Positions 22,401-35,200 of a stretch of DNA of 64,000 nt are shown in pieces. How positions within the stretch are numbered: position 1 is the first letter of the stretch; the number at the start of each line of letters is the position of its first letter. The stretch comes from Litoditis marina (taxonomy: Eukaryota > Nematoda > Chromadorea > Rhabditida > Rhabditidae). The notes beneath the pieces are model-generated. The model was not told where the DNA came from and did no database searches. It saw nothing but the letters and a program-made list of their open reading frames with translations. The translations under genes and the position numbers were made by a program. The stretch is taken from NCBI GenBank assembly GCA_964036275.1, contig OZ038433.1, positions 46,257,097 to 46,321,096 of the forward strand, read 5' to 3'.

Positions 22401-24698
22401 CAACTAGTTCGATCATCTCAACACTACACTATACCTTACATCGAACTAAAATGGCACGTGTCAAGATCAGACTACAACTAGTTCGATCATCTCAACACTA
22501 CACTATACCTTACATCGAACTAAAATGGCACGTGTCAAGATCAGACTACAACTAGTTCGATCATCTCAACACTACACTATACCTTACATCGAACTAAAAT
22601 GGCACGTGTCAAGATCAGACTACAACTAGTTCGATCATCTCAACACTACACTATACCTTACATCGAACTAAAATGGCACGTGTCAAGATCAGACTACAAC
22701 TAGTTCGATCATCTCAACACTACACTATACCTTACATCGAACTAAAATGGCACGTGTCAAGATCAGACTACAACTAGTTCGATCATCTCAACACTACACT
22801 ATACCTTACATCGAACTAAAATGGCACGTGTCAAGATCAGACTACAACTAGTTCGATCATCTCAACACTACACTATACCTTACATCGAACTAAAATGGCA
22901 CGTGTCAAGATCAGACTACAACTAGTTCGATCATCTCAACACTACACTATACCTTACATCGAACTAAAATGGCACGTGTCAAGATCAGACTACAACTAGT
23001 TCGATCATCTCAACACTACACTATACCTTACATCGAACTAAAATGGCACGTGTCAAGATCAGACTACAACTAGTTCGATCATCTCAACACTACACTATAC
23101 CTTACATCGAACTAAAATGGCACGTGTCAAGATCAGACTACAACTAGTTCGATCATCTCAACACTACACTATACCTTACATCGAACTAAAATGGCACGTG
23201 TCAAGATCAGACTACAACTAGTTCGATCATCTCAACACTACACTATACCTTACATCGAACTAAAATGGCACGTGTCAAGATCAGACTACAACTAGTTCGA
23301 TCATCTCAACACTACACTATACCTTACATCGAACTAAAATGGCACGTGTCAAGATCAGACTACAACTAGTTCGATCATCTCAACACTACACTATACCTTA
23401 CATCGAACTAAAATGGCACGTGTCAAGATCAGACTACAACTAGTTCGATCATCTCAACACTACACTATACCTTACATCGAACTAAAATGGCACGTGTCAA
23501 GATCAGACTACAACTAGTTCGATCATCTCAACACTACACTATACCTTACATCGAACTAAAATGGCACGTGTCAAGATCAGACTACAACTAGTTCGATCAT
23601 CTCAACACTACACTATACCTTACATCGAACTAAAATGGCACGTGTCAAGATCAGACTACAACTAGTTCGATCATCTCAACACTACACTATACCTTACATC
23701 GAACTAAAATGGCACGTGTCAAGATCAGACTACAACTAGTTCGATCATCTCAACACTACACTATACCTTACATCGAACTAAAATGGCACGTGTCAAGATC
23801 AGACTACAACTAGTTCGATCATCTCAACACTACACTATACCTTACATCGAACTAAAATGGCACGTGTCAAGATCAGACTACAACTAGTTCGATCATCTCA
23901 ACACTACACTATACCTTACATCGAACTAAAATGGCACGTGTCAAGATCAGACTACAACTAGTTCGATCATCTCAACACTACACTATACCTTACATCGAAC
24001 TAAAAACACACTAGATTGAAACCAAACCACACAAATTCTGGTGAAATTATGAGGTTATTAAAGAAAGAGAATAAAATTTTTGTTCCAGAATAAACATCTT
24101 ACTTACTTTATTGACAGCTCATAGTATAATTGGTTCTAAATCATATTATTGTAAGAAAGTCTTACCTGACTCGTTCGTTAACTTGAACTGATCGGGATAA
24201 TGTTTCGTGATGTGTTGGATGAAGTCCAGATGAGAATGAAATGTCATCTTGCAAGTCATACATGTTCCCACACCACTGCCCTGAAACAGGGACACAACGA
24301 ATTACCATTTATTAGTGGATTAAAGAAACTACACCACATGAAGAGACGTATACTGCTAGTCAATTTCACCGTCACGTGAAACATGTTAAACACAGCACCA
24401 ATCCGAATCGTGCATGTACAAAATGTATGATTCCTCCTTAGAATACTACATTTACGTGACTATTCAATTTACTTCTAGTATAGATGTAGTTGTGATGTAG
24501 TTACGTGAACACTTTATGATTTGATCTAGTCAAAATTGTGGCGTGTATTTACATTGATCACCCCCAATTACACGCTCCATGAAATAACACATTTCACTGC
24601 CACACTATACTATACAACATGTTTCCTCACTACCATCAAGTTTTTCTGTGATGAATTTAATTGATATTACTTACCTTTTGACATTCGTCAGAACCCAT
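19477..24698 (-). CDS. Small protein with two C2H2 zinc fingers, 143 aa
   Basis: Five exons in phase on the minus strand: 24698-24675 (ATG at 24698), 24280-24166, 21183-21107, 20394-20305, 19602-19477 (TGA at 19479-19477). Finger 1 is CMTCKMTF followed by HLDFIQHITKH (C-x2-C-x12-H-x4-H); finger 2 is CFDCGQVLSCDRELLQHRKTH (C-x2-C-x12-H-x3-H). A Ser/Pro-containing linker (VPAAVIPSPHGSYSALRSIL) separates them; the C-terminal exon is acidic-basic and probably helical (EESEQKLKQLYNVY). Likely a nuclear nucleic-acid-binding protein by family; the target is unknown. Every junction has TTTCAG-like acceptors and matching phases, although no exon is long. The donor after finger 2 is GTCAGT, used by several other genes here. 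Intron 2 holds the 74-bp satellite array. The start is the first ATG in frame; an upstream non-coding exon is possible. Confidence 0.8.
19622..19749 (+). mobile_element. MITE family A, degenerate copy
   Basis: The left end reads GTATACCGTTATTCAGTTGC then ACAGTCACGTGAAACAGG; the right half CTCATTAGAATGCTAATACG matches the full copies but has lost the terminal TATA. A further right-half copy lies at 18733-18785 and an internal fragment at 17285-17375. Confidence 0.65.
21341..24005. repeat. 74-bp tandem satellite, about 36 copies
   Basis: The unit starts are spaced exactly 74 bp apart (21415, 21489, 21563 and so on) and the copies look identical by eye apart from the first, which begins ATGACACGTGGCAAG instead of ATGGCACGTGTCAAG. 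Each unit carries CACGTG and a 9-bp inverted repeat, TAGTTCGAT and ATCGAACTA, 26 nt apart. 74 is not a multiple of 3, so no long reading frame results. The array lies within intron 2 of the zinc-finger gene. Confidence 0.97.
24349..24482 (+). mobile_element. MITE family A, full copy (134 bp)
   Basis: Starts TATACTGCTAGTCAATTTC and ends TTTACTTCTAGTATA. The ends are imperfect inverted repeats of about 32 bp, each containing a CACGT core. It lies in intron 1 of the zinc-finger gene. Confidence 0.8.
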
Positions 24699-26263
24699 AT
24701 TTGACTCGGAAGGAGAAGAAATCAACAAAAAGGGAACAGAACCACTGAAAACAATGTACGAACTGCATTGAAAAAAGAAAATAATTTGCCGAGAAGAGGG
24801 ATTCAACGGAGAAAAAAGACACATTTATACTCTGTTTCCTAATCGTAGTCCTTCTACAGTAATTCGTCAAATATTCAGGAGGCTTTTTCCAATTATTAAC
24901 TCAATATTCTGGTTTCAAACTTCTAGAATTTATAGAAGTAAAGGTGCAGAAGACACTACACAACTTGGAAAATTCCAAAAAAATTACAACATACTAAAGT
25001 TTGCCATGGAAGTTTGAGCATATTACTATAAAGGAATATAAGTGGGTGGAACAATCTATACGACGCTCGACAGCTTTTCAACCTTGGATGGTTACACTTA
25101 CATATTCAACAAATATTCCTTACGGACCCCTGCTGAGAGACTTTGTAAAACTATACTTCTGTACACATATAGTTATATCCTACGCCTAAAATAATCATAC
25201 TTAGAACCCTGATAATTTCACCAACGTTCAAGAATACGTCGAACTTTCCAGAAAAAGTTTAAAAAGAGTCAAAACAGAGCAATAAAAAGATCAAAATGAA
25301 CAGATTCTATTGCTGATGTACATGACCTGGCAGGTGATACATAGAATAAACGGGGGCCGGGGGCTGGGTGGGCGACCCTGCCCTGACCCCTTCTGGGAAT
25401 GCCGGTCAAAGGTCAGTTCAGTGCCGAAGAGAAAATCAACTAGAAATATAACTCTGACGGTCATCTCAGCACAACATTGGGAAAACTTATCCTTTTGAAA
25501 AAAAAGGGAGATTCTCGTGTGCAATCCTCTTCTGCCACTAAACGCTGCTTAGAAATGAGAGGTATAGTGAGTTTCTTTCTAACTGAGGTCTTGGCAGAGT
25601 GCCAGTAAAATTTGCAATGGGCCTTTTCCACAAAAAAAACATCTCTATTGTAAGATATTTTATTGCCGATGTGATCTGACCGGAGCAAACTATTATGTAC
25701 AAAAACTTTAATTATTTCGAAAACCTCCAATACGATGTGAAATGGCTCTTCAAATTGATTGGAATGCGGCCAAATTCTTATTGGAAATGATGATAACTAT
25801 ATTTTACACGCCAGGGCTCGACTAAAACTTTCCGTTTCCCAAAAAATGTTCACCCTCATTCTGATCGAACCAATGAAACTTAAGAAGTATCATATATTTT
25901 ATTCGAGAAAAAAAGAATTTCCGCGAGACAGTGCGAAGAAAAACAATTAGTGTCGAAAGTACAGATCACAGAAAAACATGTTACAACCAACGCGATTAAC
26001 CGTCCCTTGATATTCTCATTGGAAAACTTATATTAGCTGTCAGAAACATTGGAACAACATAAAACAACAGTACGAGTGATGGAAATGTTGATCGGTAAAA
26101 CCCGAAATGCAGAACATAAATATTATATATCTCTAATAAAAATGAAGCCCCACTCTCTCATGCGAAATCAACCAAACATGAATTATGCAATTTAAATAGA
26201 AGAATACAACGGGGTTTGGCACCTGAACACTTATCACAATACAACTTATAACATAATTAGCAT
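24699..26263. other. Intergenic region between the GLG1 3' end and the zinc-finger 5' end
   Basis: It holds a family-C inverted-repeat element (24826-25061). The remainder (25062-26263) has small open frames with no recognisable product and a GC-rich patch at 25349-25390; I see no gene. The GLG1 3' UTR must lie at the right end, but no AATAAA is obvious. Confidence 0.5.
24826..25061 (-). mobile_element. MITE family C, copy in reverse orientation
   Basis: Begins TATACTCTGTTTCCTAATCG and ends GGGTGGAACAATCTATAC. The interior (CCTTCTACAGTAATTCGTCA, AGGAGGCTTTTTCC, AGTTTGAGCATATTACT) is the reverse complement of the copies at 29473, 41517 and 52332. Non-coding. Confidence 0.75.
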
Positions 26264-29200
26264 TTATCGATTTTTGAGTTCCTGATGAGTTCTCTTCGTT
26301 ACTCGTCCACAGCAGCAGCCGACAAGGAATAAGAAGAACACGATTCCACCCAGCCATCCCAGCAGGGAAATCTGAATGAAACATATGAGTGAAGTTGAGT
26401 TTTTGACATCTCAGCATCTCCCCCATTTCTCTCATATACACAAACTTTCAAGAAAATGTACTAAAAGTGTGTAGCTAAAAGGAATAACGGAATAAAAAGT
26501 GCAATAACTGATGAGAATGGTGAGAGAAGGATAGGAGATTAATGAAAACATAGTTTATGTTAGAGCTTATGTAAAAGTACCACTTATATATCAAACTCAA
26601 ACCCGAGAGAGTAAAGTCAGAGAGAGTAACTAAATCTTGAAGATTCTTCGAAGCATTAACATGAATAGACTACCTTATTAGGGTGGTTGGCCACGAATGA
26701 AACGACCTCATGCCAATTCTCGGGTAACTCCATCTTGAACTCCTGGAAAATAGAGATGAAAATAGAATATTATAAAAGATTCATTTGTGTTTAAATTTTA
26801 ATATGAACACTGAGAAAAAATTTTGTTCTCGACACTGAACATGTTTACATTTTCACAAAAGTAGCAATTTGTGAAGCTGGATGCTTACCTATTTCGCGGC
26901 ATGTGAGTAAAACCGCTTTTCAGAGAGTTTGTTTTCTTTGGGAAACAAGTTTTACTGGCACATTGCCAATGTCGAGGTGAGAATGAAGTGAACTGTATAA
27001 TACTGACACTATGAGCCTTCATCCACAATTGGTTTCGATCCATCAACTTATTTCTGCAGCCGGAGCTCATTTGCGCATTCGTGCTCTCCGATGCATCCAT
27101 CAGACACATTATGACTGAAAATACACCATATACTGTTAGTCAATTGCACAGCCATGTGAAACATGTTGGACACTGCAGAACTCAGGAACGTGCCAGGACA
27201 AAGTGCACGATGCCTCATTAGAACGCGCACTTTACGTGACTATTCAATTCACTTCTAGTATAACTAATCAAACTATCATGAAAAACTAAGTAGTTACGTG
27301 AAATTTGAACAAACACCTGGAATCGTTGATGTATTGCAAGTCATTTGAACATTGGAACATTAAATCAAGAAATTGAAACGAAAAACATTTTTTCTCAAGA
27401 ATCACGCGGATTCACACGTTGTCACGCGTTCTCACATGTTTTACTGTATCTGCAAGCGTTAAGTATTTCGATCATATGATCCCGCACTATTATTGAATAT
27501 ACATTATTATATCATCAAGAAACGAACTTCTGCTCTGTCCGGGCGGTACATCTCTGCACAATCGTTGTACATCCACAGCACAGGCCTGGTGGAGGGCCGG
27601 GTCGAGGTTGATATCAACCATAGTCTCTTCCGCGCGACGAGCCAACTGGAAGGAATTATATAGGAGATGGTAAATTTATGAATTATGGTCTCTCGCCGGA
27701 ATCGAACCTGCAAGCCAAAGTTTCGTATCTGGCCGCTATCCACTACGCTACGAGAGTACATATCAAACAAGCTTTGGAATCGAAAACATGTGCCCGTACA
27801 CAGCGGAAATTGAGATATAATGTACCCTCCCGCCTTTCCGTTAGCAACGACTATGAGGTTTGTCAGTTTAAATTTGGTCTACAGGGGTATGTTGTCCTAT
27901 CCCTCTGTCCCTCTGTGTTTGTAGTTTGATCCTGTTCTTTTCTGCTTGAAACTTGTGAACTATACAGTTGGTCGCAATTAAACTACCAAATATACTTCTT
28001 ATATACCCCGGAAATATATACCTCTACTATGTTTAATGTTAGTTGTTTCTCTTGAATTGAATTGATTTGAATTGAGTAACACGGTAAATTACAGCAAAAC
28101 TTTTTAATGCAACAACAGAGTTTCGATTGTCTCGCGCGAAAAGTTTTGTTCCGATTATTCGAATGCTGACTTCTCGTTTGATTTTTGAATGTATCGAAAT
28201 ATTGAGTTTTTCAGTTCTGTAGTCCACTGCTTCGTGGCTAAAATTGGTTACAATAATAATCATAATAATAATAGAATGACAATGGAAATATTGCTAGAAT
28301 AATGATAAAAAGTGGTTTCGGCTATATGGGTCATGGCCTTCTTTCAGAAAAACTGTTGATGGAACCAACCTCAGCTGCGCACTGATTGTTCGAAATGGCT
28401 CCCTTGTTGAAGTCGGCCTTCAGACATTCCATCACATTATCGAAATGGCCTCCCTGAATTTGTATTAATCACTAGTAGTAAATCTTGATAATCAACTACT
28501 AATTGTATTCAATATCAATAAATGTTCAAGGACAGTGTAGTACTGTTGTGGCGTATCCTGTGTCGTCATAAACTGTAAGTATTTATTGCCATTGAGCGGT
28601 AACATGGATTTCATGATGGATTGTTTCCGACAAGTAATGGGAACATCATGTTGAAAGACCACAAACAGCTGTGCATTTCATAGTAGAGCGTTTTTTATGA
28701 TGTGTTTCACATGTTTAAATTCGGTCTGCCTCTCCATTATTCAACCTCATTCCGCTGTTCCATCTTGCTCCAATCCGGTCAAAACTGGCGATGTAAGGCG
28801 TGTATCAATATCAAACCACAAAGAAAACTCGATAACTCCCTAGGTCCTTTCGAATTTGTTCGTTGTGACCTACCGATTGAATGACAGCCGATGAGCAATG
28901 TTGTCCAATGGTGTCCTTACAGGCTCTGTAGAGGGCGGGGTCTAACTGGGGGTCTAGTTCCGCCTCCAGGATAGACTTCGTTATCTGGAATGATGGGTTA
29001 TCAGACGAAAATACAAGTTATTGTATGTATATAAAATTATTTATTAATTAGAGATGAAGTATGGTACGTTTCACTAAATTCTGACTTTTCACAATAACTG
29101 CTCGGATACGCAATCAAATCTCCTCTGAACATATGAACTCTCTAAAAAAATGTTTCATAGCCAACAATGGATGATAATCGAATGAAAAAAAGGATTATTC

Positions 29201-32200
29201 CCGTCCCGGCAATATTTAAAGAAAGATCAGGGTAATCTACATCATACCCACTGAGACTTATACGTTCGTACACGTTCGAAAATTCTAATGACGGTTATTA
29301 ATATAAACTGTCTCAAAAATCAATTGGAAAAACTTATCAGGAATATGAATCGATTGTGGAAATTTTTAACTTTTTCGATAACATATACGTGATGTGAACC
29401 CATTGAAGTTTTGTGATGATAATGTAGGAGTCTCAGCAAGAATGAAGACGACTATATAATATGATTAGAATAGTATAGTTTGTTCCACTCACTACAGTGA
29501 TATGCTCAAACTCCCAGATAAAAGTGTGGTATTTTGCCATTTTGGTATTTTTTTTAACCTTTGTTACTACAAGCGCGGAAAGTTTGAGAACAAACCTATG
29601 AATGGTTCATCAGAAAAAGCCTCCTGAATATGGAAGGGATTACTGTAGAAGGATATTGATTTTTGAAAGAGAGTATACCTCGTGTTGACAGGCGGGTCCA
29701 ATGTGGATCTGTTCGTGGGCGGACTTTCTGTATTTTTCCCTCAGACAGCCGACGACGACCCCTTCCAACAGCGACTGGGCATACTGGGGTTTACTGATCT
29801 TCTCTAGGTCTTCCGGACAGCTGGAATTAGATGAATGAATAAATGAATATGTGTTCGCATAGACCGTAGGTGGACTGTAAGTAGAAAGGGTGAATATTGA
29901 TGTGAGTGAGCTCCGTTACCAGAGTACGTATGCTAGATGATCTCGGCATCTTCATCCCATCCTGCGCCTCCTCAAACATTCGTTATTTCTCTGCTCTTAC
30001 ATTCCGCCCAAATGTAAGAGACAAAAAATTGTGAGCAGAGCGAGAGACGCAGGATGGGATGAAGGTGCCGGGATCTTCTAGCAAACGTACTCCGCTCATG
30101 TGGCCCGCCAGACAAATATCGCGGCAAGCGGGGATTGAACGCAGGTCTGTGGAGCGACAGCCCAACGTTAACCAATTGACGCCTTTGTGCGAGTCACAGT
30201 CAGACTCCAGTTAATCAAGATAATATTGTTCTAATCGAAACTTAATTTGTTGAGGTAAAGATAGATCAACGAGTTATATCAACTCTCATTTCTTGGACAA
30301 TTCTATATCTAACAGGGCCTTTTGGTAACCCGTTTTTCAGGTAACTGAAAGAGGGGTTATCAAAAACCGGTTAGGACACTAGGTTACGGCTAGGTTAGGT
30401 CAAGAAGCGGAGAGGTTAGAACAGGGTGAAGCATTGAGATGAATACTGACTAAGATTTGACTTCTTCCTTGCATGCGAGAAGTAATCCAGGGCGGAGACG
30501 AACGTCACGTGACGCTTCCTGCATTCTTTCCTGTAAAACAACATGTAAACCTTTGATTTGAGACAGTATTCAATGTAAAAGTTCCCCGATAAAAGACATT
30601 ATTTGTTTTTAGTGAACTTTACGTGGATTTCTGTACCGAATTCTAATCGATTTCAACAAACGAGAATGACATTTTTTAGTATATTTCAAAGGAAGATAAC
30701 ACCACAAAACAACGAAAAAAAAACAGAAAAAACATATGAGATGAGACAAAAAGCACATGGAAAATGTAGAGGTGTTAAAACTGTTTTGTTTTGTATATTT
30801 GCGTAATTACCTGTACAATCTGTTTGCATTCCCGTTGTAGCAGACGGACTATTTTGGTGTTTGTGAGACAGTCGAGTACGTGCTCCCCGTCCTGACCTCC
30901 ACAGAACTTCCCAATGTCATACTTGCACTTTTTCTGGAATAAGTAAAGGTTGTGTAGATTGTAGTTTGATCGAACAATGCTCATGAACTAACGAGTGATG
31001 AGATCAAACTACAAGGATGGTGGTCACGCAAACACAGTTATATTTTCATTTTCATGAGACTTCCCTGTCTCGAAGTGAAACAGAAAACTGTTGACTTAGG
31101 CAGGGTCCATATGGCGCGTCGGCGCATTACGCCCGCGTACGTGTACAAATCATGATTATCGATTTACGTCGGCGTATTACGCGAAATTTTGGCGTAGCGT
31201 ACTTCAAAAATATCGTCCATACTTTTTTCGGCGTAATACGCGAAAATCAAGTACGCCGCGTACTTGATTTGAGACGCGTTTTACGTTTGAAGCTTATAAC
31301 GTTTTTCTAGAAACGCTGACGTTTTTCATGAGTTCACTCAAAATATACATTATTTTATATTGTTTTCGTGAATTTTACTTTCCGATACTCAAAATAATGT
31401 GTTCATTCGATGTTTAATAAGATTTCAACTAGTTTAGGTCAATTTTCGGTGTTTTCGAAAAAAATTTAAATTTTGAAAAACTTGGTAATTTTAGCATTTT
31501 TAATAAGCTGAAGCAATATAATACGCATTCGATTTCTAATTGATTTATAATGCGCGCGAATGTTGTTCATTTCTGACTTAAATCTGAATAATTAAGTTTA
31601 TTAAGGGGTTGGGTGAACTCGGCGTAATGCAAGGCGTATTACGCCCCGCGTATTAAATCAGGACGTTTTTACATGCTTGTTGGCGTATTACGCCCGCGTA
31701 ATACGCGCGCGTAAAAAGTATGGACCCTGCCTTAACGACAGTTTTGGAATGCCTTTTTAACTTCTACTCCTTCATTTAAGATAATGGTTAAGTGTGGTAG
31801 GTTTACAAGAATGATCACGGAATTTAAATTGCGTACCAACACGTGAACTGATTTACTACTATAACTGTTTACCAGGAGTTACATGGTACTTGCATTTTGA
31901 TAATTATTCTTTGAAGTAATTGTGTTCGAAAAACGGCAGGCGATGTCAAACAACTAAACGGTTAACGAAAAATTACTTGTTGTAAATAAAATGAGGAGAG
32001 AAACCTGTAGTTCATCATCCATCGAATTGTCCACTGCTTCAATTTTCTCGCGATAGAACAGAATGGAGCGACATGCGGGACCTGAATCACAAATAAACAT
32101 TTAGAAACAAATATAATACAAGTATAAGAGATCGGAATTCGTCGAGCATTTTCCAAGAAAATAGTTTCGTTCAATGGCAAATAGAAAAAAGTTTGCAAAG

Positions 32201-32208
32201 AGAGATAT

Positions 32209-32261
<53 letters not shown>

Positions 32262-35200
32262 AGAAGAGAGAAAGGAGAGGGAGACTGAGAAGAAAGAGAG
32301 AGCAGAAAAACCAACCCAAATGATCGAAATTTGTTCGCAAGCATTCAACTGTGTCCTCGAATGAGTCAGCATCGTCGCATCTGAAACGAGCCATACATAC
32401 AAAATTCTTCTATTCTTCAATATATGCACTGAAAATAACTTCGAAATGGTTATTAACGTTGACAAGAACAAAAAAGCCCCTGTTGATTAGAACTAATTCA
32501 CTTAATTAGAAAACTATGCTTATAGAATAATGTTTTAACCAGATTCGGCACGCGTTAGTTCGCGAACAAGAAATTAGTAAAATCACAAAAAACGTGAGAA
32601 CACACTAGTTTGTTAGTCACATAGCTTTTTTCATGTTTAATATACTCTAACTCGTGTCATCAAGTAACTTTAGTAAAAGTCGTCCAAATCGGATTTCGGC
32701 AACCGAAATAATTGTCGCACTCCAATGTTTCACAGAAACCAAACTGACCTTCTAACCAATTGAATAAATTTATAACTCACTGGAATGTTTCACAAAAATA
32801 TAAAAGTCCCCCTCTCAACTGGTTACACCACTTATAACTCATTTGAATGTTTCATTCTTTAACTAGTGATCACACCACAGATAACTCACTTGAATTTTTT
32901 GATTTCCTGAGCGCACTGTTGAGACAGCTTTGGGTCAGCATCGGCCATGTGTTCTTTGTCGTCGAACTGGATGTTTCAATGTCAATAAATTGGTTTCACT
33001 TTCATTTAAACATTATATTATCCGAACATTAGCTAACAGCGGGCTCAACCAGTATTAATCAACGCATGAGTTGAACTGTCAAAAATTCGGAACTAAAGTT
33101 CAATTTTCAATGTCAGAACATTGTGACGCAAAACGTGAAACCTTAACTAGAAAATGTCCTGTTCTAATCTGGTTAACAACTTTTTCGAAATTTAGTTTTT
33201 TTGCGTTTCAAGTGCATGTTCCATGAAAGTGAACTTTCAAAATCTGAGGGTAGTATACTATGCGTGAACTGTGGAGTATCAGCGTTGTTTCAAGTTGAAA
33301 TAGATTATCTCAAATACACACATATGTTAACATATAAACAAATCAAAATACCACCCATACTAGAAAACCCGGAACACTGAAATCACCAAGGGAAGAAACA
33401 AACGAGTGTGAGAAAAACAGACTTTTCGTTTCAATGAGAACAAAAGTTAGTTTTGGTAGATGAACATGTATAGACGACTGTTACCACTCACTTTATACTG
33501 GGACTAGCGATAAATGATTTTGTAATTAGTTCGCCACGGTGCCCTTTTTGATACAAAAAAGTTTCTCAAAGTCTGACGTCTGATCATTTTGAACCAAGTT
33601 CTGGGTGTTTTAGTGCCGCCGCGTCTGATAGGCGTGCGCGCAGCGCACGTCATTATCGATTATTAAAGCAGCCGCTGCGCGGCTGTCAATAGTTTTGGGC
33701 TGAGCAATCAGATTTACTAGTGCGAATCGCTGCAAACATAGGCTGATTTTTCCAAATGTTGTTTAGAACACTTTGAGTGAGTGATGCTGGGAGTTTGAGC
33801 GTGAAACTACAACTTTTCAATTTTGACCAAAATCTGTTTTTCACATAAGGGTCCCCCACATGGTGCAAAAACTTTTTTGACTCCGAATCGGCTGATTTTT
33901 CCAAATGTTGTTTAGAACACTTTGAATGAGTGATGCTATAAGTTTGAGCGTAAAACTACCACTTTTCAATTTTGACCAAAATCTGTTTTTCACATAAGGG
34001 TCCCCCCCATGGTGCAAAAACTTTTTTGACTCCGAATCGGCTGATTTTTCCAAATGTTGTTTAGAACACTTTGAATGAGTGATGCTATAAGTTTGAGCGT
34101 GAAACTACAACTTTTCAATTTTGACCAAAATCTGTTTTTCACATAAGGGTCCCCCACATGGTGCAAAAACTTTTTTGACTCCGAATCGGCTGATTTTTCC
34201 AAATGTTGTTTAGAACATTTTGAGTGAGTGATGCTGGGAGTTTGAGCGTGAAACTACATCTTTTCAATTTTGACCAAAATCTGTTTTTCACATAAGGGTC
34301 CCCCACATGGTGCAAAAACTTTTTTGACTCCGAATCGGCTGATTTCTTCAAATGTTGTTTCGAACATTTTGAGTAAGTAATGCTGAGAGTTTGAGCGAGA
34401 AACTACAATTTTTCAATTTTGACCAAAATCTGTTTTTCACATAAGGGTCCCCCACATGGTGTAAAAACTTTTTTGACTCCGAATCGGCTGATTTTTCCAA
34501 ATGTTGTTTAGAACACTTTGAGTAAGTAATGCTGACAGTTTGAGCGAGAAACTACAATTTTTCAATTTTGACCAAAATCTGTTTTTCACATAAGGGTCCC
34601 CCACATGGTGCAAAAACTTTTTTGACTCCGAATCGGCTGGTTTTTGCAAATGTTGTTTAGAACACTCTGAGTGAGTGATGCTGAAAGTTTGAGCGTAAAA
34701 CTACAACTTTTCAATTTTGACCAAAATATGTTTTTCACATAAGGGTCCCCCACATGGTGCAGTTTTTCCAAATGTTGTTTAGAACACTTTGAATGAGTGA
34801 TGCTATAAGTTTGAGCGTAAAACTACAACTTTTCAATTTTGACCAAAATCTGTTTTTCACATAAGGGTCCCCCACATGGTGCAAAAACTTTTTTGACTCC
34901 GAATCGGCTGATTTTTCCAAATGTTGTTTAGAACATTTTGAGTGAGTGATGCTGGGAGTTTGAGCGTGAAACTACATCTTTTCAATTTTGACCAAAATCT
35001 GTTTTTCACATAAGGGTCCCCCACATGGTGCAAAAACTTTTTTGACTCCGAATCGGCTGATTTTTCCAAATGTTGTTTAGAACACTTTGAGTAAGTAATG
35101 CTGACAGTTTGAGCGAGAAACTACAATTTTTCAATTTTGACCAAAATCTGTTTTTCACATAAGGGTCCCCCACATGGTGCAAAAACTTTTTTCACTCCGA

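Noticed and set aside
21341..24005. CRISPR-like regular array
   Set aside because: The unit is repeated end to end with no variable spacers, and the context is a nematode intron. It is an ordinary tandem satellite.
27690..27756. Functional tRNA gene
   Set aside because: Short by several bases, oversized anticodon loop and a T-stem mismatch; better explained as a tRNA-derived repeat.
33686..35069. Series of 61-72 codon minus-strand frames with nearly the same peptide
   Set aside because: They are produced by the 149-bp repeat, whose period is not a multiple of 3. There is no continuous frame and no protein signature.
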